This document shows positions 1 through 5,643 of a DNA stretch of 29,642 bases, piece by piece (positions within the stretch are counted from its first letter, which is position 1; each line of letters opens with the position of its first letter). The stretch comes from a virus. Position numbers and translations under genes: made by a program. The stretch is taken from IMG/VR virus record IMGVR_UViG_3300006916_010552, positions 1 through 29,642 of that record; one strand, written 5' to 3'. The notes under the pieces were generated by a model, which saw only the letters and a program-made list of their open reading frames with translations, had not been told where the DNA came from and did no database searches.

Positions 1-5
1 AGTAG

Positions 6-21
6 TGTTTCACGTGAAACA
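6..21. promoter_or_regulatory. Perfect chromosomal-type parS palindrome
   Basis: The 16 bases TGTTTCACGTGAAACA form a perfect palindrome identical to the bacterial chromosomal parS consensus (TGTTNCACGTGNAACA) bound by ParB. At equal base frequencies an exact specified 16-mer is expected about 7 in a million times in a window this size, so chance is unlikely. No parA or parB gene is visible here. It lies beyond the terminator of the leftward operon, 11 bases from the Fur-like box. Binding by host or phage ParB is inferred. Confidence 0.7.
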
Positions 22-32
22 AGCCAAATGCG

Positions 33-51
33 AATGAGAATCATTCTCATC
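33..51. promoter_or_regulatory. Fur-box-like palindrome
   Basis: Bases 34-50 form a perfect 8-1-8 inverted repeat (ATGAGAAT-C-ATTCTCAT). The 7-1-7 core TGAGAATCATTCTCA matches the Fur core TGATAATNATTATCA at all but two specified positions, and a 19-base alignment to the classical Fur box gives 15 matches. A gene it controls would lie left of the window, since the nearest right-hand gene points towards it and ends in a terminator. Regulation by host Fur is inferred. Confidence 0.5.
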
Positions 52-59
52 TAACAGGC

Positions 60-85
60 AAAAAAAGACCCGCGCGAGGCGGGTC
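60..85 (-). terminator. Intrinsic terminator of the leftward operon
   Basis: Read on the minus strand, a GC-rich stem of 7 base pairs (67-73 with 79-85, 5-base loop) is followed by a run of seven T. It lies 22 bases beyond the stop codon of the 56-aa gene and so ends leftward transcription. Confidence 0.85.
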
Positions 86-107
86 CAAAGTTGGCATGAA
101 ATGTGCC

Positions 108-278
108 TTAGTAAGGCTCCTCAAACCCTTTATTTTCCCAAATTTCTTGGAAACGATCCATCACAATTTTTTCAAATTGATCAACATCAAAAGCGTTTTC
201 GTCGAAGTTTTCGCAAGCCCAATCGTAGGCCTCTTCGTAGCAGTTTTCTTGAGCAATTTCGTTATAGTAATTTGACAT
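108..278 (-). CDS. Small acidic protein of unknown function (56 aa)
   Basis: I do not recognise this family. The protein starts MSNYYNEIAQ, is rich in Glu, Asp, Tyr and Phe, has no signal peptide or membrane segment, and looks like a short helical cytoplasmic protein. The start at 278 is chosen because AAGGAA lies 10 bases upstream on the minus strand; the longer frame to 347 would begin with TTG and run back across the promoter at 313-340. It is the last gene before the operon terminator and seems to have its own promoter, so it may be expressed separately from PPK2. Small acidic early proteins of phages often bind host proteins, but nothing in the sequence shows that here. Confidence 0.65.
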   Translation of the reverse strand: MSNYYNEIAQENCYEEAYDWACENFDENAFDVDQFEKIVMDRFQEIWENKGFEEPY

Positions 279-312
279 TTTTTGTTTCCTTGTTTGCTTA
301 ATCGATGTAACC

Positions 313-340
313 ATTTTAGCAAACCGGCCAAAATAGTCAA
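313..340 (-). promoter_or_regulatory. Sigma70-type promoter for the 56-aa gene
   Basis: On the minus strand, TTGACT (335-340) is followed after 16 bases by TAAAAT (313-318). Transcription would start near 306, giving a leader of about 28 bases that contains the ribosome binding site of the gene starting at 278. Confidence 0.55.
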
Positions 341-368
341 CCCCCAAAAGTGGAGAAAAAGTGGAAGT

Positions 369-980
369 TTAACGCGCCTCTAATAAATCACAGAGGCGGG
401 TGGTCAGATCGAGAATGCCTTGGCGCTTGTTGTTGTAGTCGATCACGTGCCAATCGGAATCAACCACGCGCTCTTTAAGAAGCGTCATGCGGTCATAGTA
501 TGAGAGCGCGTTTTCGTCATTCTCGGAAAATTTCCAATAGGTCAAGGGTGATTTTTTTCTGCGCTCAATTCTCGTTCGCTGTTCATCCTCGGAAATTGAA
601 AGCCAAAATTTGACAATGTGCACACCTTGAAATTTTTCCCATGCTTTGTGATTCGCTAGAAAATTCTGATATTGCCTTTCTGAGCACCAACCATTCAAGC
701 GTTGAACCATCGCGCGTGAATACCATGAGCGATCATAAAATACGATCTGATTGCAAGCTGGCATTCTGCCCGACCAATAGCCAAGCCATTTTTTCATAGT
801 GGATTTGCTAGGCTTACGCGATAAGTGGACAGAATATTTCGCTGGATTCAGATAGTGCGTCACCTCACGAATCGTGCTGGATTTTCCGGCAGTGTCGCGA
901 CCTTCTAGCACAACGGCAACGCCACGATGAGGGCGTGAATCTAAAATGGCGTTAAGCCTTGCTTGTTGAGTCTTGAGCAT
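369..980 (-). CDS. PPK2-type polyphosphate kinase (nucleotide phosphotransferase)
   Basis: PPK2 enzymes transfer phosphate between polyphosphate and nucleotides, making or using ADP/ATP or GTP. The P-loop is GRDTAGKS at about residues 27-34 (the PPK2 form is GRDAAGKG). The lid/Walker B region FYDRSWYSRAMV near residues 81-92 is the PPK2 signature, with Asp83 as the likely key acid. The segment FWLSISEDEQ followed by SPLTYWKFS also matches the family. At 203 residues it is shorter than typical members (230-300), mainly at the N terminus. The ATG at 980 is preferred because it follows the stop of the 36-aa peptide by one base and has GGGGG just upstream; a TTG at 992 in the same frame is possible. 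Substrate class cannot be decided. It is a likely auxiliary metabolic gene that draws on host polyphosphate for nucleotide energy. Confidence 0.88.
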   Translation of the reverse strand: MLKTQQARLNAILDSRPHRGVAVVLEGRDTAGKSSTIREVTHYLNPAKYSVHLSRKPSKSTMKKWLGYWSGRMPACNQIVFYDRSWYSRAMVQRLNGWCSERQYQNFLANHKAWEKFQGVHIVKFWLSISEDEQRTRIERRKKSPLTYWKFSENDENALSYYDRMTLLKERVVDSDWHVIDYNNKRQGILDLTTRLCDLLEAR

Positions 981-981
981 T

Positions 982-1092
982 TTAACCCCCAAAAATTAAG
1001 TAGAAAATTCCGCCGATCACGATTAGATCAGCGCATACAGAATAAATCAAATAGGCTTTAAAAAGCAAAGCCGCAAATTTTTTAGTTAGCAT
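982..1092 (-). CDS. 36-aa single-span membrane peptide
   Basis: This short frame begins MLTKKFAALL and ends IFYLIFGG, with a basic N terminus and one hydrophobic segment at about residues 7-34. GGAG lies 8 bases upstream of the ATG. It overlaps the exonuclease gene by 11 bases, and its TAA is separated from the PPK2 ATG by a single base, so it exactly fills the gap between two operon genes. That fit, more than its length, supports it as a real gene. Function is unknown; a small inner-membrane peptide is the only safe description. Confidence 0.6.
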   Translation of the reverse strand: MLTKKFAALLFKAYLIYSVCADLIVIGGIFYLIFGG

Positions 1093-1753
1093 TTACAATT
1101 CTCCAAGGTTGCGCATTTACGATATTATAAGGGATTTTTTTCTTGGTTGCAAAGCAAGCTGCCAAAATATCAACCTCAATTAAAGCGTCAGAAAGGGCGG
1201 TATGATCCTCGATAAATCCGTGATCGCCCGAACAGAATCGGTAGGCGTATTCTGCGCCCGTCTTGATATTGCCAGCGGATGAAACCCAACCAGCATTAAG
1301 CGCCAGTTTTTTATATGTCGCTTGGCTTAATTTTGTCTCGCAAGCAAATTGCCAAATGTCGAGCTGTTGAAGGCCAGCGGGACAAATTGCGCCAGAATAT
1401 CCTAGCGCTTTGTGAGTGTTTCGCATGACGCGACGATCAAAGCCGAGATTGTAAGCGGCAATCGTTGTCACGTTGTGCTGCTCAATAACGCGTTGAATCT
1501 CGGCAACAATCGACCACCAAGGGGCAAAACCGATTCGACCATCTGCAAGCATTTTGCTGTAGTGGGTGAATAGTTTTGAAGCATAGAATGCCCCCATCAT
1601 TTTTTTTGCATCCGTGAAAATCTCGTCGACGAGCGCGTTGTACGTTTCGAGAATCTCACCGTCTCGCGTATGGACAGCAAAGGCTATATCGTAAACCGAG
1701 CCGGTCAGATCGGCCGTTTCAGTGTCGAGAGTTAGAATTGCTTGCTTTTTCAT
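1082..1753 (-). CDS. DEDDh-family 3'-5' exonuclease
   Basis: The protein has the motifs of the RNase T / DNA polymerase III epsilon superfamily: ExoI with Asp10 and Glu12 in LTLDTETAD, ExoII with Asp106 in YNLGFDRR, and ExoIII with His184 and Asp189 in HTALSDAL, giving the DEDDh class. These residues bind two metal ions and remove nucleotides from 3' ends of DNA or RNA. Its 223 residues fit a stand-alone exonuclease, comparable in role to phage proteins that trim DNA or degrade host DNA (T4 DexA is one example of the type; orthology is not claimed). The start overlaps the HAD stop codon by one base (TAATG), which suggests coupled translation. DNA versus RNA preference cannot be read from the sequence. 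Confidence 0.85.
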   Translation of the reverse strand: MKKQAILTLDTETADLTGSVYDIAFAVHTRDGEILETYNALVDEIFTDAKKMMGAFYASKLFTHYSKMLADGRIGFAPWWSIVAEIQRVIEQHNVTTIAAYNLGFDRRVMRNTHKALGYSGAICPAGLQQLDIWQFACETKLSQATYKKLALNAGWVSSAGNIKTGAEYAYRFCSGDHGFIEDHTALSDALIEVDILAACFATKKKIPYNIVNAQPWRIVNAN

Positions 1754-2220
1754 TACGCTTCAGCCTTTTTTGTTTGGTTATATCTTACCGGATCGACAAC
1801 GCGAACACCAGCATTTTTTAAAGTTTTTTGCACGTCTGCATCATCATCCCACATCACAATTGAGCGAGCCAGATCGCGGAATGATATGCGGCGCTTCACC
1901 GCAAGCTCATGAAGTTTGCCGAGCTTGTATTCACCAGCGGCTCGATTATCGTTTATATCCCGAGATATGATAACGGGAGCTTTCAAGCCATAGCGATTCA
2001 GCCAAACGCGGTCAGCGTGTCCCATCACGCGGGAAGTTAAAATAACAACGTCCAAACCTTCGCGGATTGCTTGTCGTAATTGCTCGGCAAGCGGTAACGG
2101 CTTGTCTCGCATGATATTGGCTGGCGTATTCATGCGCCGCCATTCCGCAAGGGTCTCGCCTACCCTATGGCTAGAGTCAACAGTTGTTCCGTCGAGATCA
2201 AATATAAAAGTGTGAAGCAT
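1753..2220 (-). CDS. HAD-superfamily phosphatase, possibly a 3'-phosphatase
   Basis: HAD motif I is FDLDGTT, with nucleophile Asp8 and acid/base Asp10. Motif II is ILTSR with Thr62 or Ser63, a motif III lysine may lie near residues 99-102, and motif IV is MWDDDADV with Asp125-127. At 155 residues with a small cap it resembles the phosphatase domain of phage polynucleotide kinase/phosphatases, without the kinase half. A role removing 3' or nucleotide phosphates next to the exonuclease is inferred from context. The ATG at 2220 is preferred over a start at 2226 because AGGAA lies about 9 bases upstream. The start lies inside the end of the 66-aa membrane gene, and the stop overlaps the exonuclease start, so the genes form one operon. 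Confidence 0.75.
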   Translation of the reverse strand: MLHTFIFDLDGTTVDSSHRVGETLAEWRRMNTPANIMRDKPLPLAEQLRQAIREGLDVVILTSRVMGHADRVWLNRYGLKAPVIISRDINDNRAAGEYKLGKLHELAVKRRISFRDLARSIVMWDDDADVQKTLKNAGVRVVDPVRYNQTKKAEA

Positions 2221-2398
2221 AACCAAAAATTCCTATTAAGTTTAGTATGATTAGATTATAGCATCGTTTCTCATAGGCTTGCAAGCATAATAGTGAGAGC
2301 CCGAGAATAGCAGCAATTTTTCCAATCGGTTGATCTATCAGAAAGGGAGCGGCTCCCATAAGAGCCGTCCCGATCCAAGCGGAAGCATTGACGATCAC
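2198..2398 (-). CDS. 66-aa membrane protein, two hydrophobic spans
   Basis: The gene starts with GTG in a four-base GTGA overlap with the stop of the preceding helix-turn-helix-like gene, with GGAG about 8 bases upstream. Two hydrophobic segments at about residues 5-38 and 46-65 are split by a charged stretch (YEKR), typical of a small inner-membrane hairpin. I do not recognise the family. It belongs to the leftward operon and overlaps the HAD gene start by 23 bases. It is one of three small membrane peptides in this operon, which may act on the host envelope early in infection; that role is inferred only from topology and position. Confidence 0.65.
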   Translation of the reverse strand: MIVNASAWIGTALMGAAPFLIDQPIGKIAAILGLSLLCLQAYEKRCYNLIILNLIGIFGYASHFYI

Positions 2399-2694
2399 GC
2401 CATATGCTCCAACAAACGCTCGAGGCTACGAGCGGTAGCACGCTCAAGGCCTTCAAGCGAATCAACATCAATCGCCATAGATTTAGCGATAGCCAGAACC
2501 AAATCTGGCTTGCCTATACCGCGCTTTTTGGCGGCAGTTTTGCCGATATATTCAACGCCTAAGCTTTTGGCTTTTGAGATTACCGAGCGATGGCTTTTGT
2601 CAAGCTGGATAGCCAACGCTTGCGCTTTCTCAAAATCGAGAGGGGCAGCATTGACAATTGCTTGAACCTGTGAATCAGAGTAGTTTTTAGTCAT
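2395..2694 (-). CDS. Putative helix-turn-helix phage protein (99 aa)
   Basis: The protein starts MTKNYSDSQV and has a central segment ALAIQLDKSHRSVISKAKSL (about residues 28-47) that reads as a helix-turn-helix, followed by GVEYIGKTAA and a helical C terminus. It resembles a small protein common in marine T7-like and T4-like phages in which a similar segment is followed by a Lys-rich link; this is from memory, and no function is known to me. The start at 2694 follows AAGGAA at a spacing of 7; the longer frame to 2877 crosses a hairpin and the neighbouring gene and is unlikely. It is the second gene of the operon and could be the DNA-binding factor acting on the palindromes in the upstream intergenic region, but this is only positional inference. 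Confidence 0.65.
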   Translation of the reverse strand: MTKNYSDSQVQAIVNAAPLDFEKAQALAIQLDKSHRSVISKAKSLGVEYIGKTAAKKRGIGKPDLVLAIAKSMAIDVDSLEGLERATARSLERLLEHMA

Positions 2695-2762
2695 AGTTTT
2701 TTCCTTACGTTTTGTTGATTGAACAAGCATAGAATGCCAGAATTTTTTTAAAAAGTCCAGAG

Positions 2763-2789
2763 AAAATCTGGAATATAATCTATTCCAGA
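2763..2789 (-). terminator. Possible terminator or attenuator hairpin
   Basis: Bases 2767-2774 and 2782-2789 form a perfect 8-bp stem (TCTGGAAT with ATTCCAGA) with a 7-base loop, followed on the minus strand by TTTTC. It includes the stop codon of the 53-aa gene and lies before the helix-turn-helix-like gene. The stem is AT-rich and the T run short, so partial termination or mRNA processing is more likely than a full stop. Confidence 0.45.
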
Positions 2790-2941
2790 ATTTCATCAAT
2801 GAGGCTTGCTGAATAAGCGCAAACCGCCGCTGAGATGAATGGAAAGAGAGCCAAAAATGGGGCACCCAACAAAGCACAAACCGTGCCAGTTATGAGAGCG
2901 AAAATCGCCCAAGCTAGAATTAAATTTTTGATTATTTCCAT
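2780..2941 (-). CDS. 53-aa membrane peptide, first gene of the leftward operon
   Basis: The frame starts MEIIKNLILA and is hydrophobic over about residues 6-46, enough for one long or two short membrane spans, and ends in an acidic tail (IDEILE). A strong AAGGAG site lies 9 bases upstream of the ATG at 2941, and a promoter is placed about 30 bases further up. This makes it a convincing first gene despite its size. The family is not recognised. Hydrophobic early peptides of phages can alter the host membrane or block superinfection, but nothing in the sequence identifies the role here. Confidence 0.65.
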   Translation of the reverse strand: MEIIKNLILAWAIFALITGTVCALLGAPFLALFPFISAAVCAYSASLIDEILE

Positions 2942-2969
2942 TGGTTTAGCTCCTTAATATATGTGATGG

Positions 2970-2998
2970 ATTTTACAGGGTCTAATCCCAAATGTACA
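2970..2998 (-). promoter_or_regulatory. Promoter of the leftward operon
   Basis: On the minus strand, TGTACA (2993-2998) and TAAAAT (2970-2975) are separated by exactly 17 bases, and transcription would start near 2963. The first gene starts at 2941 with a strong ribosome binding site. The -35 box matches consensus at only four of six positions, so the promoter may need help or be regulated from the nearby palindromes. Confidence 0.45.
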
Positions 2999-3041
2999 GA
3001 GTTTTTTTATATCGATGTGCTATAAGCTTATAACCAAATGT

Positions 3042-3059
3042 GCGTCAATAGTTTGACGC
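3042..3059. promoter_or_regulatory. Operator-like palindrome, copy 1
   Basis: GCGTCAA-TAGT-TTGACGC is a perfect 7-bp inverted repeat with a 4-base centre. Its half-site and centre length equal those of copy 2 at 3162. On the minus strand the left half (CGTCAA, 3043-3048) reads TTGACG, a -35-like box 18 bases from TATAGC (3019-3024), so a protein bound here could block a second leftward promoter. Confidence 0.5.
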
Positions 3060-3161
3060 GGGGCATGCCTTATCTCTTAAGCAGGAACCGTGCCAAGTTT
3101 ATTTTTTCTTTATAAATCAATAGGTTACGCGCGCCTGACCAGGAGGGGGCGGTTAAAAGAC

Positions 3162-3177
3162 CGTCAAAATTTTGACG
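3162..3177. promoter_or_regulatory. Operator-like palindrome, copy 2
   Basis: CGTCAA-AATT-TTGACG is a perfect 16-base palindrome with the same half-site and 4-base centre as copy 1. The two centres are 119 bp apart. The copy is followed by CGCG, as copy 1 is followed by CGCGG. Two matching dyads in one intergenic region suggest a dimeric repressor, possibly with DNA looping. Confidence 0.5.
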
Positions 3178-3253
3178 CGCGCTGCGCACCCTTTCACGTA
3201 AACCTCAAGGTTTTTTCAAGAAGGCAACGCTAAAAGTTATGGGGGAGTAGGAA

Positions 3254-3622
3254 TTAAATTTTCTCTTTTAGATAACTACAAAAATAGTTTCTGCAATTAA
3301 AAGGCCTTTCTTCGTAAATTACACACTTTCGGAGAAGTGAGTGATAGAATATACAGTTTCCTCCACTATCTACACGAAGAGTTGGATAGTTTTCAGGATT
3401 TTGCCAGGAAGGTTTATCTGGGTAAAGCTTGGAACCCTCTTCAAAGTCCATATACATATCTTCATATCGAAGATTTAATGTTTCTGTCATTTCTTGAGTG
3501 TCTGGACAAGGCCCAAGAATATAATCTCGATCTTCGACTCTGCAACAAGAGCCGTGGTAACCTGAATTACCAAAACAATTGTACCTGCATTCGTAAGTAT
3601 AATCTGTTGCTATTATTTCCAT
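3254..3622 (-). CDS. YkgJ-like cysteine-cluster protein
   Basis: The protein of 122 residues has about eleven cysteines. Near the N terminus are Cys12, Cys16 and the pair Cys26-Cys27, and near the C terminus the signature with Cys, VIYEERP, NCR and YFC. This C-x-IYE-x-RP-x-x-CR pattern is that of YkgJ-family zinc or iron-sulfur cluster proteins, whose exact function is unknown. The N-terminal cysteines are spaced more widely than usual. The ATG at 3622 is preferred over a TTG at 3700 because a strong promoter overlaps the longer frame and would start transcription almost at this ATG, giving a nearly leaderless mRNA with no clear Shine-Dalgarno site. It is the only gene between the intergenic region and the divergent late promoter, and is one of several metal-related genes here. 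Confidence 0.7.
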   Translation of the reverse strand: MEIIATDYTYECRYNCFGNSGYHGSCCRVEDRDYILGPCPDTQEMTETLNLRYEDMYMDFEEGSKLYPDKPSWQNPENYPTLRVDSGGNCIFYHSLLRKCVIYEERPFNCRNYFCSYLKEKI

Positions 3623-3628
3623 GCAACT

Positions 3629-3658
3629 ATTATACCAAAAACACCCGTCCAGAGTCAA
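3629..3658 (-). promoter_or_regulatory. Leftward promoter of the YkgJ-like gene
   Basis: On the minus strand, TTGACT (3653-3658) and TATAAT (3629-3634) are 18 bases apart. The -10 box is perfect. Transcription would start at or beside the ATG at 3622, implying a leaderless message. Confidence 0.7.
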
Positions 3659-3694
3659 GAAATATTTTATACCATGCAAAAATAATTCTTGACT
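3653..3694. repeat. Inverted repeat joining two divergent promoters
   Basis: Bases 3653-3667 and 3680-3694 are inverted copies with 14 of 15 positions identical, each ending in the -35 box TTGACT preceded by an AT-rich stretch. The arms therefore place one promoter on each strand, back to back, with a 12-base centre. Confidence 0.65.
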
Positions 3695-3717
3695 TTCCAA
3701 CCTCCGAAGAATATAAT
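3689..3717 (+). promoter_or_regulatory. Rightward promoter of the late gene region
   Basis: TTGACT (3689-3694) and TATAAT (3712-3717) are 17 bases apart, close to the ideal sigma70 promoter. Transcription would start near 3724, giving a leader of about 48 bases before the fibre gene at 3772. Confidence 0.8.
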
Positions 3718-3771
3718 AGTCTTTAGATTCAAAAACTTCGTTCTAATTTTGAACAGGTCTAAAAGAATATT

Positions 3772-5634
3772 ATGGCAGCTCCCTCTTATACAACAGATTT
3801 AGTCCTTCTGGCAGATGCAGAGTCTTACGCTACGGATAACAGTGGTGTGGGTGGCACTTGGGCTATTTTTGGAGGAACCGGTGGTTCCAGCCCTGGAATA
3901 GGAGAGGACTTTGCAATTGAAGGCCAGTTTGCAATTGATTTGAAGATTACTTCGAATAACGGTCGCAGAGGTCCCGTATTTGAGATGAATACTGCAAGAA
4001 GCCTTGGAACAGATGAGATGTTCTTTGTCTGGTGTTTTGTTGCTACTCCAGGAATTTTAACAGCTGGTGCTCTTCCTGCTGGAACTGCTGCAACAGGTCT
4101 TTGTGTTTTTGCTGGGAATAATATAACTAACAGTTATGTTCATTATAGGGTTAAAGATCCTTTCGATTATGGAGAAAGAGGCCGAGTCGGAGAGTGCTTT
4201 GCTTGGATACCTGATGGGCTTTCGGCCATCAATGAGTCTATTGAAATTGCAGGCACTCCTTCAGCGCCTTGGAATATTATAGGAGCAACAGCATCTTTCT
4301 CTGCTAACTCAAAGGGTAATAACTTTGCTACTGATGCAATTCGTCAAGGTACGGGTATGTATATCACAGATGGCGAAACTGCAAATCCCGGAACCTTATC
4401 TGGTTTAAATTCGTCTCTAAATGCGTCTGCGAACGCAATCGGAACAATAGTTAAGTTATTCGGTACTGCTTATGAGGTACAGGGGGTGCTAGCAATTGGA
4501 GTTGATAATACGGGAACTTCTGAGACTGCAACTTGTATTTTTACAGATGACAGCGGTGCCTCGATTGGATTCAGAGAAATTGCAGGAAATACGTCTTCCA
4601 ATCCCAATACAAAAAATAAGTTTATTGTTGGAGGCTCTGCCACTACTGCTACATTCGCTTCAGCATCTTTTACTCAACTTCAATTCGCCACAGCTTCTCC
4701 TTATAGTTCCGCTGGGGCTTCAAAAGGATCTGCAGAAGTTGAGTTAAAAGATAGCAGTCTCTCTACTTTTAGAAGCTGTACCTTTACTTATATGTCAAAC
4801 TGGACTTTAACGTCCACAAATACTTCAAATAAGTTTACAAACTGTAATTTTAACTTTCTCTACGCATATGACCTTGGCACAGGCGTACACTCCGTAGTAG
4901 ACGCAAATAATGGAAACTTTGAGTTTTCAGGGTGTACTTTCTCAGGGAATACTCAAGCAATATTCTCAACCTCTGCAGGAGAGGCCTTGTTAGCGGCTCC
5001 TCTTGACCAAATATCAAATTGTACTTTTGAAAATCTATGTACCGCAGGAAACAGTGGTCATGCCGTAAATGCGGGAACTGTATCAGCCTCTACAACTTAT
5101 ACTTGGAACTCTACAGCCGTAACGGGTGCTGCGACAGATGCTTCGACCTTTAGAAATGCTAACGGGTCGACTGGTCATGAAGTAATTCGCATAAACTACA
5201 CTGATACATCAGCTCCGCTTACAATCGAGTACACTAACGGAGCTACTATTCCTACAGTTTACAATACTGGAGCTGGTACAGTAAATGTAGTTGCTCAACA
5301 AATAAACTTTGAGTTGACCTCAATTAAAGATGCTACAGAAATACGAATCATAAATGCGAGCACAAACGTAGAGATCGCAGGAGTGGAAGACGTTACGGGC
5401 GGAGTCGGAACTACTATTAACAACGGCTCAGGAGCTATCACTGTTTCTGGGTCAACAGATAATAATACAGTAAATTATGCTTATACATATAGTTCCGATA
5501 TTAATATAAAGATTGCCATAGTCAATAGAGATGATTATGAAATTTTATATATTCAATCAACTCTTACTTCAGCGAACCAAAGCACTCAGATTTTCCAACG
5601 AGAAGAAAGAAACTTCTCAGACCCGCCGCCTTAA
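3772..5634 (+). CDS. Large beta-helix virion protein (fibre, spike or decoration)
   Basis: This 620-residue protein is rich in Ser, Thr, Asn, Gly and Ala and poor in Lys. Residues about 320-460 contain repeated turns of the type FRSCTF, FTNCNF, FSGCTF and ISNCTF, the asparagine/cysteine ladder of a right-handed parallel beta-helix. The final 60 residues (starting around KIAIVNRDDYEILYIQST) may be a distinct end domain. Such proteins are tail spikes, fibres or capsid decorations that contact the host surface or its glycans. It has no signal peptide. It is the first gene after the late promoter and lies far from the tail genes, which slightly favours a head-attached fibre over a tail spike. The ribosome binding site is weak. 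An enzymatic activity cannot be assigned. Confidence 0.7.
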   Translation: MAAPSYTTDLVLLADAESYATDNSGVGGTWAIFGGTGGSSPGIGEDFAIEGQFAIDLKITSNNGRRGPVFEMNTARSLGTDEMFFVWCFVATPGILTAGALPAGTAATGLCVFAGNNITNSYVHYRVKDPFDYGERGRVGECFAWIPDGLSAINESIEIAGTPSAPWNIIGATASFSANSKGNNFATDAIRQGTGMYITDGETANPGTLSGLNSSLNASANAIGTIVKLFGTAYEVQGVLAIGVDNTGTSETATCIFTDDSGASIGFREIAGNTSSNPNTKNKFIVGGSATTATFASASFTQLQFATASPYSSAGASKGSAEVELKDSSLSTFRSCTFTYMSNWTLTSTNTSNKFTNCNFNFLYAYDLGTGVHSVVDANNGNFEFSGCTFSGNTQAIFSTSAGEALLAAPLDQISNCTFENLCTAGNSGHAVNAGTVSASTTYTWNSTAVTGAATDASTFRNANGSTGHEVIRINYTDTSAPLTIEYTNGATIPTVYNTGAGTVNVVAQQINFELTSIKDATEIRIINASTNVEIAGVEDVTGGVGTTINNGSGAITVSGSTDNNTVNYAYTYSSDINIKIAIVNRDDYEILYIQSTLTSANQSTQIFQREERNFSDPPP

Positions 5635-5643
5635 GGAGATAAC

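Larger units (their letters stand above)
2942..3253. other. Intergenic regulatory region without a gene
   Basis: I see no credible gene on either strand. The stretch holds the leftward operon promoter, a second possible leftward promoter, and two palindromes with the same half-site at 3042-3059 and 3162-3177. Between the palindromes are GC-rich runs (GCGCGCC, GAGGGGGCGG) unlike the AT-rich late genes. A 12-bp palindrome TATAAGCTTATA lies at 3021-3032. It separates the YkgJ-like gene from the leftward operon and looks like a control region. Confidence 0.6.

Noticed and set aside
2715-2750. Promoter for the helix-turn-helix-like gene (TATGCT with weak -35)
   Set aside because: The spacing is 15 bases with poor boxes; expression from the operon promoter is simpler.
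3021-3032. TATAAGCTTATA palindrome as an operator
   Set aside because: It is short, AT-rich and has no second copy in the window; the CGTCAA dyads are stronger candidates.
3200-3216. AAACC-TCAA-GGTTT followed by TTT as a plus-strand terminator
   Set aside because: The stem has five base pairs and no gene ends upstream on this strand.
3337-3726. 129-aa open frame on the plus strand opposite the YkgJ-like gene
   Set aside because: It is antisense to a gene with a recognisable Cys motif, crosses both divergent promoters, and has no clear ribosome binding site or protein pattern.
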